From Romanomermis culicivorax (lineage: Eukaryota; Nematoda; Enoplea; Mermithida; Mermithidae), in NCBI GenBank assembly GCA_963922205.1, contig CAWUHX010000036.1, positions 1,302,001 to 1,366,000 of the forward strand: DNA of 64,000 bases, read 5' to 3'. The position numbers and the translations under genes were made by a program. Under the pieces are notes generated by a model. That model was not told the DNA's origin and made no database searches. It was given only the letters and a program-made list of their open reading frames with translations. Shown in pieces: positions 37,336 through 49,849 of this stretch (positions within the stretch are counted from its first letter, which is position 1; the number at the start of each line of letters is the position of its first letter).

Positions 37336-39392
37336 CACTGTTTTCTTCCACGAACTTTTCTCCACAAATGTGGAAAGGGGTCAAATTTTTTTTCCACATG
37401 TGGAAAAAAATTTTTTTCGTCTTAAAATCCTCGTTTTTTGGTTTAAAAATGCTCACATACGCTTTATCGCACTGTTTTTGAGCTTTTTCAAGATTTCCGG
37501 TGTTTTTAGAGAAGTTAATTCATTAAAATTGAAGAAAAATTGAAATGTTTGACTTAAAAGCCTAATCTACAAGCATTCTTGAACAAATTTTCTAGCAAAC
37601 TATCCAAGAGCATAATTGACTTGAATTACACAAGAAATCAATAGTCAAGTCCTCTATGATGACAAGCGAAAGCCCAAAAAAGATGGTAACCTTTCTGGCG
37701 CGAAGCGCCGGAAAATTTTTTGGGTATATTGACATTCTGGGATGCTGGAAAATCAATTTTCCGAACATTTATTTCAGGAATTAGATTCCAATGTTGTGTT
37801 CAAGAGTCGTAATTTCTAGAATATTACTTGAAAAGTTTTAAAATCTGTAATTTATTTGTAAACTCTCATGAACTTGGTCGAAAATATATGAGTAAAACGA
37901 GTATAAATTTCCGAAAGGTATTTCCATGAAGCTTTTGAATTGATTTTACGTTAGCAAAGAAATAATCGCATCATAAAGCATAGAGACTTGACGTATTGAT
38001 CTTTCTCAAAAGAAAAAAATGCGAATCTTCATTAAATATTATGATAAAATGTTGAAGATTACCAATTAAAACATGAGATACTACGTTTAAGATGATGAAA
38101 ACTCTCATAGATTAAGTGATAAATGAAGGTAGACATGATAAAAGCCGCGCCTGAGCTACTTAATGAATAATGATGATTATTAAAGTTATAACCGGCGCGA
38201 AGCGCCGGAAAATTTTGAGATTTCGTCGACCTCCTAAAATTCACCAAAATGCATCTTTTCAATATGAAACACTGTTTTTTTTTCTACATTTGCACTATAA
38301 TGTGGGAAAAAAATCTGGAGTGTGGAAAAAATTTTTGAGGTCTTTCCACAAATGTGGAAGAAAAATTTGGGGTTTTCATATTGAAAAGATGCATTTTGGT
38401 GCATTTTAGAAGGTCATAATCTCAAAATAACTTTAATAATCATCATTATTCATTAAGTAGTTCAGGCGCGGCTTTTATCATGTCTACCTTCATTTATCAC
38501 TTAATCTATAATAGTTTTCATCATCTTAAACGTAGTATCTCATGTTTTAATTGGTTATCTTCAACATTTTATCATAATATTTAATGAAGATTCGCATTTT
38601 TTCCTTTTGAGAAAGATGAATACACGTCAAGTCTCTATGATTTATGATGCGATTATTTCTTTGCTAACGTAAAATCAATTCAAAAGCTTCTTAGAAATAT
38701 CTTTCGGAAATTTATATTCTTCTTACTCATATATTTTCGACCAAGTTCATGAGAGTTTACAAATAAATTACAGATTTTAAAATTTTTCAAGTAAAATTCT
38801 AGAAATTACGACTCTTGAACACTAAATTGGAATCTAATTCTTGAAATAAATGTTCGGAAAAATGATTTTCCAGCATCCTAGAATGTCAATATACCCAAAA
38901 AATTTTCCGGCGCTACGCGCCGGAAAGTACCATCTTTTTTGGGCTTTCACTTGTCATCAGAGAGGACTTGACCATTGATTTCTTGTGTAATTCAAGTCAA
39001 TTATGCTCTTGGATAGTTTGCTACAAAACTTGTTCAACAACGCTTGTAGATTAGGCTTTTAAGTCGAACATTTCAATTTTTCTCCAATTTTAATGAATTA
39101 ACTTCTCTAAAAACACCGGAAGGCTTGAAAAAGCTCAAAAACAGTGCGATAAAGCGTCTGTGAGCATTTTTAAGCCAAAAAACGGATTTTAAGACGAAAA
39201 AAAATTTTTTCCACATGTGGAAAAAAAATTTGACCCCTTTCCACATTTGTGGAAAAAAGTTCGTGGAAAAAAAACAGTGATATGAAAACCCCAAATTTTT
39301 CTTCCACATTTGTCAAAAGACCTCAAAAATTTTTTCCACATTCCAGATTTTTTTTCCACATTATAGTGCAAATGTGGAGAAAAAAAAACAGT
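37336..39392. repeat. Large foldback palindrome, about 0.9-kb arms
   Basis: The left arm 37336-38265 is the inverted complement of 38377-39279 along its whole length, by shared blocks in reverse order (CACTGTTTTCTTCCACG / the matching CGTGGAAAAAAAACAGTG end, TTAATTCATTAAAATTGAAG, hairpins at 37695-37711 and 38907-38923, CAGGCGCGGCTTTTATCATG). The spacer 38266-38376 is itself repeated inverted at 39281-39392. Another hairpin, at 38192-38208, is absent from the right arm. Many TTCCACAAATGTGGAA-type small palindromes occur. There is no coding capacity; it is a foldback-type repeat of unknown class. Confidence 0.85.
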
Positions 39393-39412
39393 GCTTTTAA
39401 GTCTATCAGAAA

Positions 39413-41828
39413 AAATTTGGCTGTGGCTATACAGACTGCAGTCTGTATAGACAAGCGGCTATATACAGACTGTTTTGCTGATATACATGTGCGTGAATAT
39501 ACAGTAAATTTTGACATCTAAATGGCAAACATTCAAACCTGGCAACAAAGTATAAAATTGACACTCTTGTATTGTATGTGTACATAGGTATATTGAAACT
39601 AGAGTAACGATTTTCTTGGAATAAAAACTATTTTACTTGATTATCAGATTCCAAAAATAACATTTTTCACATTGCAGTATTTTTTCACCTCATCGTGCAG
39701 ATGTTACAAACGAAATATCCGTTAAACAAGCCCATTCTTGTGATTTTTTGGTAGAAGGAGTTTCCGACGGGGAATTCAATGGATGCGGTCACTTTACACA
39801 AAAATTATCTCGGAAATTATCTCGGGTTTAAACAAGCGTATTTTCGTGATCTTTTGGTGGGACGAGTTTTTGACCGCAGTGTATTCAATAGATGAGGTCA
39901 CTTTACACAAAAGAGTTTCCCGGGTGTGTACAAGCGCATTTCCGCGAATTTTTGGCGGAAGGGTTTTCTGACCATGGGGAATTTAATGGACGCAGTCACT
40001 TCACACAAAAAATAGCCCTTCTTGTAAACAAAGGTATTTTTCGATTTTTTGGGTTAAGGGTTCTAGACCATGGGGAATTCAACAGATATGGTCACTTTAA
40101 ATTCTGTTTACAACGTCTTCTACTGCGCAGTTTACACATCTTTTACTTCTACCGAAAGTGAGAATTTGTGGTTTTTTTTATTGTTTCTTTGATGTGAAGA
40201 TGACCAAATTTAAAACTTGAATGTGCTTCTACGAAGGTTGATCTATTGAGGCCCAAAAAGCGGTGGACTAGTTTACTGGAAAATGCCCCTGAAAAAAGTG
40301 GTGGACTGGTGAGAAAAGTATTTCTCCACATTTGAGTGAAGTCAACCATTAGCTTGCATATAATTTTCAACCAGAAAAATTTTACTGTGGTTGATACAAT
40401 GCTATAGGAGGACAAAATGCACGAAGCTTCAGAGTAACTTTTCCACGGGCATGTATAAATTTTTTAATAAGAAAGAATAAAAATCCAATATTACAAAAGT
40501 GAATTTTTTACTCACTTTTACTTTTACTCAAGTTCTCAAAAATCTAGTCCACTCCTTTTTCTAGCTCGGCAACTATCCAAGCAAGTACATTCTCCTTCTA
40601 CTACTGCCCCATTGGGGCATTTTCTAATAAACTAGTTACAAAATACGCATGCTTTGACAGTTTAACAAATCTGTTGTTCAGTTTATTACAAAAAGTTGCA
40701 GTATGTTTCTTGACACTGGACGTTAAAACCGGTATGGTTAACAATCTAAAATAAAATTTATTTGAAAATCGATCATCAGCATTCAATGAGCAAGGTCGAC
40801 GTCAGCAATTGAATTTATTTTTCGAATAGCAATCAATGATGTACACACTGAAATGACCATACGTGCACATTGGGAGTTCAGGGAGGAGTCTTGACTTCGG
40901 CAGACTCTTGCTGACTCCATCAGATTCTGTTAATTCTCTTAAGAAGATTATGACGGAAAATGAAAGAAAAAAACGTCATGAGGATGAAAATTACGCTGCA
41001 ATTCAACGATTTTTCTGAACAAAGCATACTTGATTCCAAAAGAGAAACACCAACTTTTTAAGAAGAAGCGCTGATCAAGCGCATAGTTTCTCTATTTGAC
41101 TTCAGATAGACGGAATTGCTGCTTGGATGTTAGAAAACCATTCTTTTGGTTATCAAGAACTCGTCGAATGATCGAAATATGATTTCTTGTTGATAGAATG
41201 TAGGTATTGTTTTAAAATCGTATAGCCATATCAAATGTGCCTTCATCTTTAACAATTTTTCCAAATAAAAAGTGGCACAAATCAGTACTGCGGTCCAAAT
41301 CGTTTACATTGAGTTTTTACTGTAAAAATTTTCACTCGAATAATTGTTGAAGGTTTGGTCAGTATGTTCATGAATTTCCAGTCCTGTATGATCTATTGTT
41401 TATCAGAAATCTGAGATATTACTGCTTTTCACTTTCATTATTTAGGAGCGTTTCAAGAAAAAGCAGACTATACATCTACTTTGATTATCAAGCGATATTT
41501 CTTTTGTAACATCTCCGTACAGTCAGCTGAAGAAAAAATGATGCGATGGGAAAATTGTTATTTTTGAATTGTGATAATCAAGATACATAATACTTATCTT
41601 ATTAATATCGTTTACTGTAGTACTAATATACCTATGAACTCATGTGTCTTAGTCGTGTCAATTTCATGCTTTGTCTGCAGGTTTTGAAGTTTGTACTTTG
41701 CATATCGCAGTTTACTGTACATTTCCGCAAGCAAAACACAGTCTGTATAGTCGCTTGTCTATACAGACTGCAGTCTGTATATCCGCCTGGCTATACAGAC
41801 TGCTGTCTGTATAGCCACAGCCAAAAAA
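39413..41828. mobile_element. 2.4-kb element with long terminal inverted repeats of CTATACAGACTG units
   Basis: The left end (39413-39500) and inverted right end (41712-41828) share TTTGGCTGTGGCTATACAGA, followed by repeated CTATACAGACTG half-sites, AGACAAGCG and ACAGTAAA. A perfect 24-base palindrome of two CTATACAGACTG half-sites sits in the left end. The element interrupts the 3' coding end of the LINE at 41829. No transposase was found inside; it carries a tandem array at 39727-40105. No certain target duplication was seen. Confidence 0.75.
39727..40105. repeat. Four-copy tandem repeat, about 100-bp unit
   Basis: Units start at about 39727, 39831, 39927 and 40026. Each has ACAAGCG-CATT, then a TTTTTGG-GGAAGG block, a GGGGAATTCAATGGA block and GGTCACTTTACACAAAA. 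Open frames across it merely reflect the repeat. Confidence 0.8.
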
Positions 41829-42947
41829 TTTTTGCGCTAATAACATTTACAGTACTTTCATCAAGGGAAATCCAAGCCTCGATTACCCGACTACAGAATT
41901 CATATTTTAACAAATCATGGCAATATTTACAATACACTAGTTTTAACAAGTTATTCGCAAGGTTAGAATTATGAACAACAGGGAAAAAGTTATCAATTGG
42001 CAAAACATTCAAACGGACAATATTATAAACCATAGTAAGATCAAAACGAAGCCATCGTATAGGTCTAATCACTCTAAACACAGGTGGTTCAAACGTTCAT
42101 CATAAGATAATGTAGTATCATAACCTAGTATTCTCTTAGTGAATATCCGCTGAACTTTCTCAACTCTTTTGATATCTTGCTTGAGATTAGGATTCCAAAC
42201 TACTGTGGCATATTCTAATATAGGTTTAACATGAGTAATAAAAACCTTTGTAAGTACATTCTTATTTCTACTGGAGAAACTACGAAGTATCAAATTTGTA
42301 GTGAAAGTGCCTTTCCGGAAAATATGATTAGATTATGTACCAGTAATTATAACACCTAGATCTGTAACTTGTGTTGTACTTGGTATATTACTGTCATCAA
42401 GATGGTAGTTTATACACAGATTATTTTTACCAAGATGCAGAACATTACATTTATTGAATGCTATACTCAATCTATTTTCTTTGGACTAAAGGTCAATTTT
42501 GTTTGGGTCAAATGGTAAAATAACTGAGTTGACTGATTGGTTAAAAATTTTGAGATCATCCGCAAAAATAACCAATTCACTATTAAGACTCAGTTTATAC
42601 AAATCATTTATATAGATCAAAAATAGACTAGGTCCCAGGACACTACCCTGGGGCACTTCACTAGTTACTGGCAACGACTTCGAGATGGCACAGTTAACCT
42701 TAAGTCTTTGGGTACGGTTGTTCAAGAAAGAAGAAATACAATAAAAACAGATTCTGGGGATACCCATCTTCATCAACTTCTGAATGAGAATGTCATGAGG
42801 TACAGTATCAAAAGCTTTACAAATTGGCACTCTCTTATCAAGTAAATGTGACCATATGTTTCTACAGTGCATTTGAACATTACACCTCTCAGGAGAGTTC
42901 AAAGTGTCAAAATTAGAAAAAATTTGCTTGTAGGTACGCCCGAGCAC
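41791..42947 (-). pseudogene. LINE (CR1/Jockey-like) reverse transcriptase, truncated
   Basis: The frame at 42486-42947 holds non-LTR reverse transcriptase motifs: KAFDTVPHDILIQKL, a PQGSVLGPSLFLIYINDL stretch, and the catalytic FADD (LVIFADDLKIF). After stops and a frameshift, the frame at 42069-42293 continues with FITHVKPILEYATVVWNPN, and 41829-42081 carries the C-terminal segment (RFDLTMVYNIV, EAWISLDESTVN). It is 5'-truncated at 42947, where the 1.4-kb repeat begins, and has no endonuclease. Not functional. Confidence 0.85.
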
Positions 42948-44610
42948 CTTCCCATCGGGTGCTGCAGAATTTTATTTTCTTATTTTATAGCTAATACATT
43001 CTTACTGTATTGGTAAAATTTTTATCAAAATTTTTGCACCGTTTGGGGAGCTGCACAGCTCTGAAGAAGGCATACTCATGGAAATCACTCAGAAGTCACT
43101 GCATTTCCAGGTGGCCCTTGTCTAGCATATGTGATACGTTTATTATCTGTGCTATAGAATTATCAAGTAATTTTTCACAAACGAACATCTTACATTCTGC
43201 AAAAAAGTTTAGACTATCAAAAATGAGAAGCGGAAAAAGAAGAAAAATCCTGTTGATGATGGGCACTCCGGAACAGCGTCAACCATGATGCCGAGGGATT
43301 TTATCTTTTTATTCTCTAGTTCGTACATTCCTACAGTAGCTGCGAAAGTAACATCTCATCATCATGTGCCGTTTTGGCAGCTGTAGACATTTGCATACAC
43401 TGCACTTCCATTCAAATATGTTTTTGAATCTGGATAAATGCCCCATCAACAATGTTCTGAGAGCACAGGATGCGTCCTAACCCAATATATTACGAGAAAA
43501 AATGTGGCTTGAAGTTGTGGTAAATTTTCATTGATCTAGGTTTGATGGTTTCTAAACAAAGTGCTTGAAATGAAAAATTGAACTTTTCGAAAATTTTCAA
43601 TAAATTTCGGAAATCGAGTGATTGTTTGAAAACCATTTGCAGAAAAACGGCTAGCGGTAGTCGGATACTCCTTGCATTATTGGAAAGGCACTGCAATCTA
43701 CTATCATTTGCTCTATTTTTGTCGGCCTAACATCACGTCATGTGGAACAGTGTGCCTTCAACTGTAGAGCACTTTCGCACAGCTTATAACATAGGCGGAG
43801 TCAGACAGTCGACATTAATTTTGTAACATTAAACTCGCAGCTTCGATTTTTTTCCGGTCAGATTAGTGAAAAGAAAAATTGTTGCATCTCTTCTGAGGCA
43901 TTCTGTTGCGCTACCATTGTAAATTGATCGATAAAATTTTATGAGTGATTCGACTCACATCTTTTCTTTTTATTCGTCTAATCTGAACGTTTTGAAATTT
44001 TCCTGCATCTCGTATGGCATATTTAGTGAAATCAATCAGCATTTTTGTATCAACTTTAAGAATGTGCACACACCTATAGCTCCCAAAACGGTACATTAAT
44101 CTGATTGAAATTTCAACGCAAAATGTTAGACATTAGTGGCTACACAGAAATCAAGAAAAAAATTTTGTTTCATGCTATGGTAAGGTGTTCAAAGGGGGCC
44201 CCATTGGACTTTTTCGATTAATTTCTACTCCCATTTTGAATTATTAAAATGGAGTGAAGTGTAGAGTGAAGTTTTAGAACATGTTTTCATGCCTGCATAT
44301 AGAGCATGGTCTTCTGCATGCAATGAACATTCGGCTCTAATAGGGTCACGCCTTTTCTGAGCTGTAATGTTTTGATACACATGTAAAGACCGAAAAACGC
44401 CAAAAAATGTAAAAATTCCAATTTTTGGAGTACTGTGGCTATGCGAATTTTGATTTTTATGTGGAATAAATGCTGTTACGATACTCAGCGTGTAAAACTA
44501 CTCAAAATTTCTCTCTTTGAGATATTAATGTTTAACTTATCATAGGTCAATGGAGCAGAAGGTGGAATCTCTCAGAAATCGTGTTTTAAATTGTTTTTGA
44601 ACTTGAAAAA
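42935..44610. repeat. Second copy of the 1.4-kb interspersed repeat
   Basis: It matches 24020-25520 in the same orientation, from GAGCACCTTCCCATCGGG to CTCTCAGAAATCGTG. Relative to copy 1 it has about 300 bp extra near 43000-43300. The LINE fragment abuts its left end. Confidence 0.75.
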
Positions 44611-45690
44611 CGAATACGAAGCAAGCAGCTTTATTTCAAAAGCTGACTAAGTTTTCAAAAACTGACAAAAAACTGCGCGTGTAATTCTGAATGCGAGTTA
44701 GAATTTCAAGATGAATTCGAAAATAACAAAATGAAACAATTTTATTCGAAGGTTCAAAGGTCAAATATTTGCAATTTTTTGTGTCTTTCGCAACTTTTGA
44801 CAAGATACTCCATGGTGGAAAAAATGCTCTGACCTGAACTTCTTCAGAGACACGAAAAATTTGGAGAAAGCATTTTCGAGCTGGAACGTAATTATTTTTC
44901 ACATAATTTTATTTTCGGATTTTTTATTTTGCTCTGATCCAATTTTTCTGTGCTCTATTGTCCTGATCTCTAATGTCTTTGTGCTCTACTTTCCATGCTC
45001 CATCATCCTGCGCTCTAATGTCGTTGCGCTCTATTGCTCCTCTGCGTTATTGTCCTGCGCTCTATTGCCCCAATGGCCGACCCAGGAATTTTTTTCGGGG
45101 GATAGGCGAACATTTTTTATTTAAAATTTTTATATTTTTGTTAAATTATTTGCGTCGACATCAGGCTTTTTTTTGGTTTGAAAACCAGGAGCCAAATGGC
45201 TTCTAGGCAGTGTTTTTTTTGTACTCGGTCCATTTGTATTGGTACAAACGACCTTTCAAAAACCGTTTGTACTCCAAAATTTGCGAAAAATTGCTGAAAA
45301 AAGGATTCATTGTTATAAAATGCAACAAACATGCAGTGAAATATGAATACGTTGGCTATTTCCACGAGACACATAAGAAGGCTACAAATTCAGACACGTA
45401 AAACACTTGATTGAGGCACATAACATGCACTAGTGAAAGAAAAGAAAAAGAAAAACTGTTTGAGAAACCAGTCAACGATTCAAAAAGAAAATCTCTACAA
45501 GTCATTGCCGAGCTCAATTGTTGATCTCTCAAGCAATTCAGGAGTATGTATGCTCTTGAATCGTTTGAATAAATATTTCAATATTTTAATTAAATGAAAC
45601 TCGAAAATTTTTAATTTTTTCCTCACTTTTGACAAATGAACGGCTCTAGGGATAAAAAAATGTCAGAAAAAGTTTTGAAACGACTAAGGC
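44611..45690. other. Intergenic DNA with a degenerate pyrimidine-rich repeat, no gene seen
   Basis: Bases about 44930-45070 contain repeated TGCGCTCTATTG-CCT phrases of about 20 bp. The rest is AT-rich, with no conserved frame. Confidence 0.45.
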
Positions 45691-45790
45691 AGTGGCTAGA
45701 TGGACTCGAGTCCATTTAGCCAAAACGCACAAAATGGCTAAATGGACCCGAGTCCATCTAGCTAAAACCCACAAAATGGCACGCACCATT
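45691..45790. repeat. Two-unit repeat carrying ATGGACTCGAGTCCAT palindromes
   Basis: TGGCTAGATGGACTCGAGTC is followed 45 or so bases later by a near copy (TGGCTAAATGGACCCGAGTC), each ending with AAAAC-CACAAAATGGC. The 16-base palindrome is perfect in unit 1 and has one mismatch in unit 2. A DNA-binding or hairpin function is possible but unproven. Confidence 0.7.
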
Positions 45791-46079
45791 GACATAATTC
45801 TGCAAGCCAAAACGCACCAAAAAACCACTGGACCATCGACCGCCCGCCGTCACCATCACCTGAATGTTTGACCTCCACGGACATGCCGCACCCCACACAA
45901 GGACGAGGACGCCCTTTTTCCAAGGACAGCCGTGTCACGTGACGACGAATTTCGCTGAACGTCACGTGATTCACATCACAATTTTTTGTTATGTTTTTCG
46001 TTACGTTTTGTGTTACAGTAATTTGCATCAATTTTGCGTTCCATTTTTATAATTTTTACATGCAATTTATGTGTGTACT

Positions 46080-47375
46080 TTTTTATGTTTCGTTTCTGTT
46101 TCATTTGTGCACATTCTATGTTCGTTTCGATTTATTATTTTCTATCGCACACGTAGACTATGGTATGTACCCGCTAGTCAAGAATTTCCGTTAGAGATAA
46201 GCTCTCCGAGCTCATGGCTGTAATTGGAGCACAACGTGCACCTCTTATCAGTAAAAACTAGCGACGTTTCACAACGTGAAACAACTAGTTTGAAATTCTC
46301 ACTAGTGATGTTCCTATGTTAAGCATCGAGAGTGAAAACTCGCCCCAATGCTTAACGTTGTGAACTGGAAAATGTCTATGTGACCATAGGCATCTTCTGC
46401 AACAATTTCTGCTGCAGAAGCTAGCTTGGGGGAGTGTTAACTCCGCCCAAGGCATACTGTAGTTTATGGAGCCCTTTAAAAGGGCATGTTTCGTTAGTTT
46501 GTCACTCATTATTGGGCCTAACTGTTGTTGCGTCTTTTAGCCTTGCATTTGGCGTCTGCCGCTCGTCGATTTTATTATATTTTATATTGTCAACTGCCTT
46601 CGCCGCTCATCGAATAAAATTTGCATATTCTCGCCTCCGGCCTCCTTATATGTTACCACTACAGTAACCCGACTGTAGGAACTCATCCCCGTCGCTGTTG
46701 ATCAGAAACCCCGTCGCCCTCCTGGAGGAAACGTTTGATACCGCCACCTGCCAATCCGCAGCTGCATTACCTCACGCCGAATCACTCCGTATTCCCGTAC
46801 CCGCTTGTCGCCATCCGTAGGACCCACGCTTTGACCTCCAGAACCCGTTGCCCAGCGCCGAGTAGTTTGAGAAGAGGATAAGTAAGTCTTCTCAGGGTTT
46901 ATTGGTGTTGAGGGTATATTTGTGGGAGTCTCCCCTAAGCTAGTTTCCCTCGGAAGTACCCTCAGTTGAGAAAGCCCTCAGACCCTTAAGGTCAGGGCCA
47001 ATAAGGGGATTTAGGTTAACAATTGGGTCCCCTACAGTACACCATTCTGCGAATGGCACCGTCCCTCATTCTCAGTAAATGAGGACTAGGGATTGGCACC
47101 CCTGACCCGGCCGCGTTGTCCATTATTCTACAGCATAACCCTAGGACAAGGCCGAGGTACACCATAGGTTTACCTGTGGTAGTACCAGCTGGGTTAGGTT
47201 CCCGAAACGAAGAACTATAATGGAGCCACCCAACGGGGTCACAGCATGTCACTTGCAGTGTCATGGCTGTATTTCCTATGGAATATGGTGTGGGTTTTCC
47301 CCATCAATGTGACTGATCACCCACTTCATTTAATGTGACATGGCTCCACTTCGTTTAATGTGACAAATATATCAT
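46080..47375 (+). mobile_element. LTR/leader-like repeat, copy A
   Basis: It is homologous in the same orientation to 48400-49840. It has promoter-like CCCTTTAAAAGGGC at about 46472 and AATAAAATTTGCATATTC at about 46613, which suggests U3-R-U5. A leader with GATAAGTAAGTCTTCTCAGG at about 46877 follows, reminiscent of CAAGTAAGTCTATCCCTGAG at 52396 before the plus-strand gag. It ends in paired CATTTAATGTGACATGGCTC phrases. No protein is encoded. I infer a solo LTR plus leader of an unnamed LTR element. Confidence 0.6.
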
Positions 47376-48399
47376 ATTATATTTTTTTCAGCACTGCTTA
47401 TACTTATTTACAGTGGACGTTCATGCCTATTGGAGGATGTGATATTATTTCTGTGATACATATCGACAGCATTACAAAAGTATGCATTAATCAATATGAT
47501 AAAAACAATAAAATTATTTATTCAATGTGTAATATACAGGGAAGCTTTACATTGCTGAGATTTGCACTAATGTGAGGGCCTGTAGGGACAATGTTATAAA
47601 TTTCATTGTACTACAACAATGTTAAGGCTGATGTATAGTAATTAGTAATCCTGATCCTTAATCATGAGTTCCTGACCTGATAAGGATCAGGAAAGGAAAA
47701 GACCAGGTAAAGTTGTCCTTAACATCCCTAAATTCAAGGATTGGGAAGATTACATTACAAATATTTTACAGTAAGATTAGATATTGAGATGAGTAAGTTG
47801 TATATATAAAGACAACCAGACAGTAGATTTTATACATTTTATTGATCTTGTACATTATATTGATTATTTTTTTGTTTGCCTTTACATTGCACAAGTTTAC
47901 ATACATGTGTTTACATCATTTTGTTATCATGTTTGTTTATATGTCATATTTTAATTCCCCCTTAATTAATTTTTTTTATTTTAAATTTTAAAATTTTCTA
48001 ATTTTAAATTTCAATTTTTTTTGACTTTGTTTATTTGAAATCTTAAAATGTTTCAATTATAAATTTTAAAATTTTATAATTATAAATTTTTAAATTTTTC
48101 AAGGTTAAATTTTAATTTTTTTATTTCAAAATTTTCCAATTTAAAATTTTAAACTGTTCTAATTTTAAATTTAAGTTTTTTTCATAAATAAGTTTAAGAA
48201 TTTTTCAACTCATAATTTTTAAATTTTTCATTTTTCAATCTTAAATTTTAAATTTTTCAAATAAATTTCAAATTCTTTAACTTTTAATTTTTTTCAATTG
48301 TCACTGTCCAATCAATTTCGTCCAACCTCACATGATTTAAATCATGTTGATACTTTATGTTTTTTGCCACTTTTTATTCAACAGTTACTTACTTTTATT
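47376..48399. repeat. AT-rich spacer with AAATTTTAAAATTTT-type low complexity
   Basis: From about 47950 to 48300 the sequence is a drifted mixture of AAATTTTAAAATTTT phrases. No gene is seen between the two LTR-like copies. Confidence 0.6.
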
Positions 48400-49840
48400 T
48401 CGTTTCATTCATTTTGTTTTACATGCATTCTTGTGTGTCATTTTGTTGTGTTTTGTTGTTTTTCTGTTCTGCACGTAGGCTACAGTGTGACCCCTTTAAT
48501 CAGAATTTCCGCCCGATAAGCTCTACGAGCTCATGGAAATAATTGGAGCATCACGTGCACCTCTTATCAGTAAAAACTAGCAACATTTTGCAACATGAAA
48601 TGACTAGTTTGGAAGTTCTCATTAAAAGACATTCATATGTTTAGCATGGGATTGAAACTCAGTCATAACGCTTAACATATTCGAACTGGAAAACGTCTAT
48701 GTGACCATAGGCATCTTCTGCACCGATTTCCGCTGCAGAAGTTGGCTTGGGCATCGTAAGCCCCACCGAGGCCATACTGTAGGCCTACGAGGTCCTTAAA
48801 AGGGCCTCTTTTGTTAGTTTTATGCTCATTCTCTGGGTTTTCAGCTCACGTCTGTCTTTATACTTAGTCTGCATCTGCCGTCATTTATATTAAATAATAA
48901 ATTTGAATATTCCCATTTGACTTGCGTTTCTACACTGAATTTACAAATTTCCTGCATCCACTGCATCCCCCCCTAGCCCATATATAGAAAGAACACCCAT
49001 TGCCCTTTAGTGCCTGGTCTACCACCGTCACCCATCCGTATGATACTAGAGCGTGTGTTGAAGGGCTTCCTGGGTGGCGCTGTAGCTGTCCCACCATTGG
49101 CCAATGTCGGGGTAGGTGTAACCATCCCAACCAGGGCTCAACAAAAATGGCAGGGTTTGGGACCCGTGGATTGGCTACAACATCAATCCTACGGGTGGAA
49201 TGTTGTATGTTGCCATACAACACGTGGCCCTGACCTCCCAAGTCAGCTACCGCCGAACCGAGTGGATCATTTACCCCCATTCGCTGACCATCATCCACAT
49301 CCACAGGGACTAGCCACCCTTGCGTCAACTCACACTTGAGAACAGGACTAGGTAAGTCTTCTGAGGGGATTATTGTTGTTGAGGGTGTATTTTGGGGAAC
49401 CCTTTGTCTAAGTCAGTTTTCCCTTGAGATTCCCCTCAGTTAGAAGAGCCCTTGTACCACTTGGGTTAGGGCTAAAAAGGGGATTTAGGTTTACAATCAG
49501 GTCCCCTATATCAGGTCATTCCACGAGTGACCTTGTCCATTGTTCATACTGAAGGGGACCAGGGATTGCTACACCTGACCTGGCGGCATTGTCTATTACT
49601 CTACAGCAGAACCCCAGGACAGCACCAAAGTACCCTACAGGCCTTCCTATAGCCAGTACTAGCTGGGTCAGATTCCCGAAGTAAAATTCAGCAAGCCACC
49701 CAACAGGGTCACAACATGTTACTCACAGTGACATGGCCGTATTTGTTCATCAATATGGCATGGATTCCTCTGTATGTGTGATTGTCCCAATTTCATTTAA
49801 TGTGACATGGCTCCAATTTTACTTAATGTGACACAATTTT
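48400..49840 (+). mobile_element. LTR/leader-like repeat, copy B
   Basis: It has the same block order as copy A: GCACGTAGGCTAC, ACGTGCACCTCTTATCAG, GTCTATGTGACCATAGGCAT, TCCTTAAAAGGG, AAATAATAAATTTGAATATT, GGTAAGTCTTCTGAGGGG, and a paired CATTTAATGTGACATGGCTC end. The copies are diverged by eye about 25 percent. Open frames at 48930-49339 are on both strands of this repeat and have no homologue motif, so I do not call them genes. Confidence 0.6.
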
Positions 49841-49849
49841 GAAATTTTC

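Noticed and set aside
39783..40161. Repeat-containing frames that look like a small protein
   Set aside because: They read the 100-bp tandem array, in different phases for different units.
48930..49339. 132- and 109-residue overlapping frames
   Set aside because: They lie on opposite strands of the LTR-like repeat and show no motif; copy A does not keep them.
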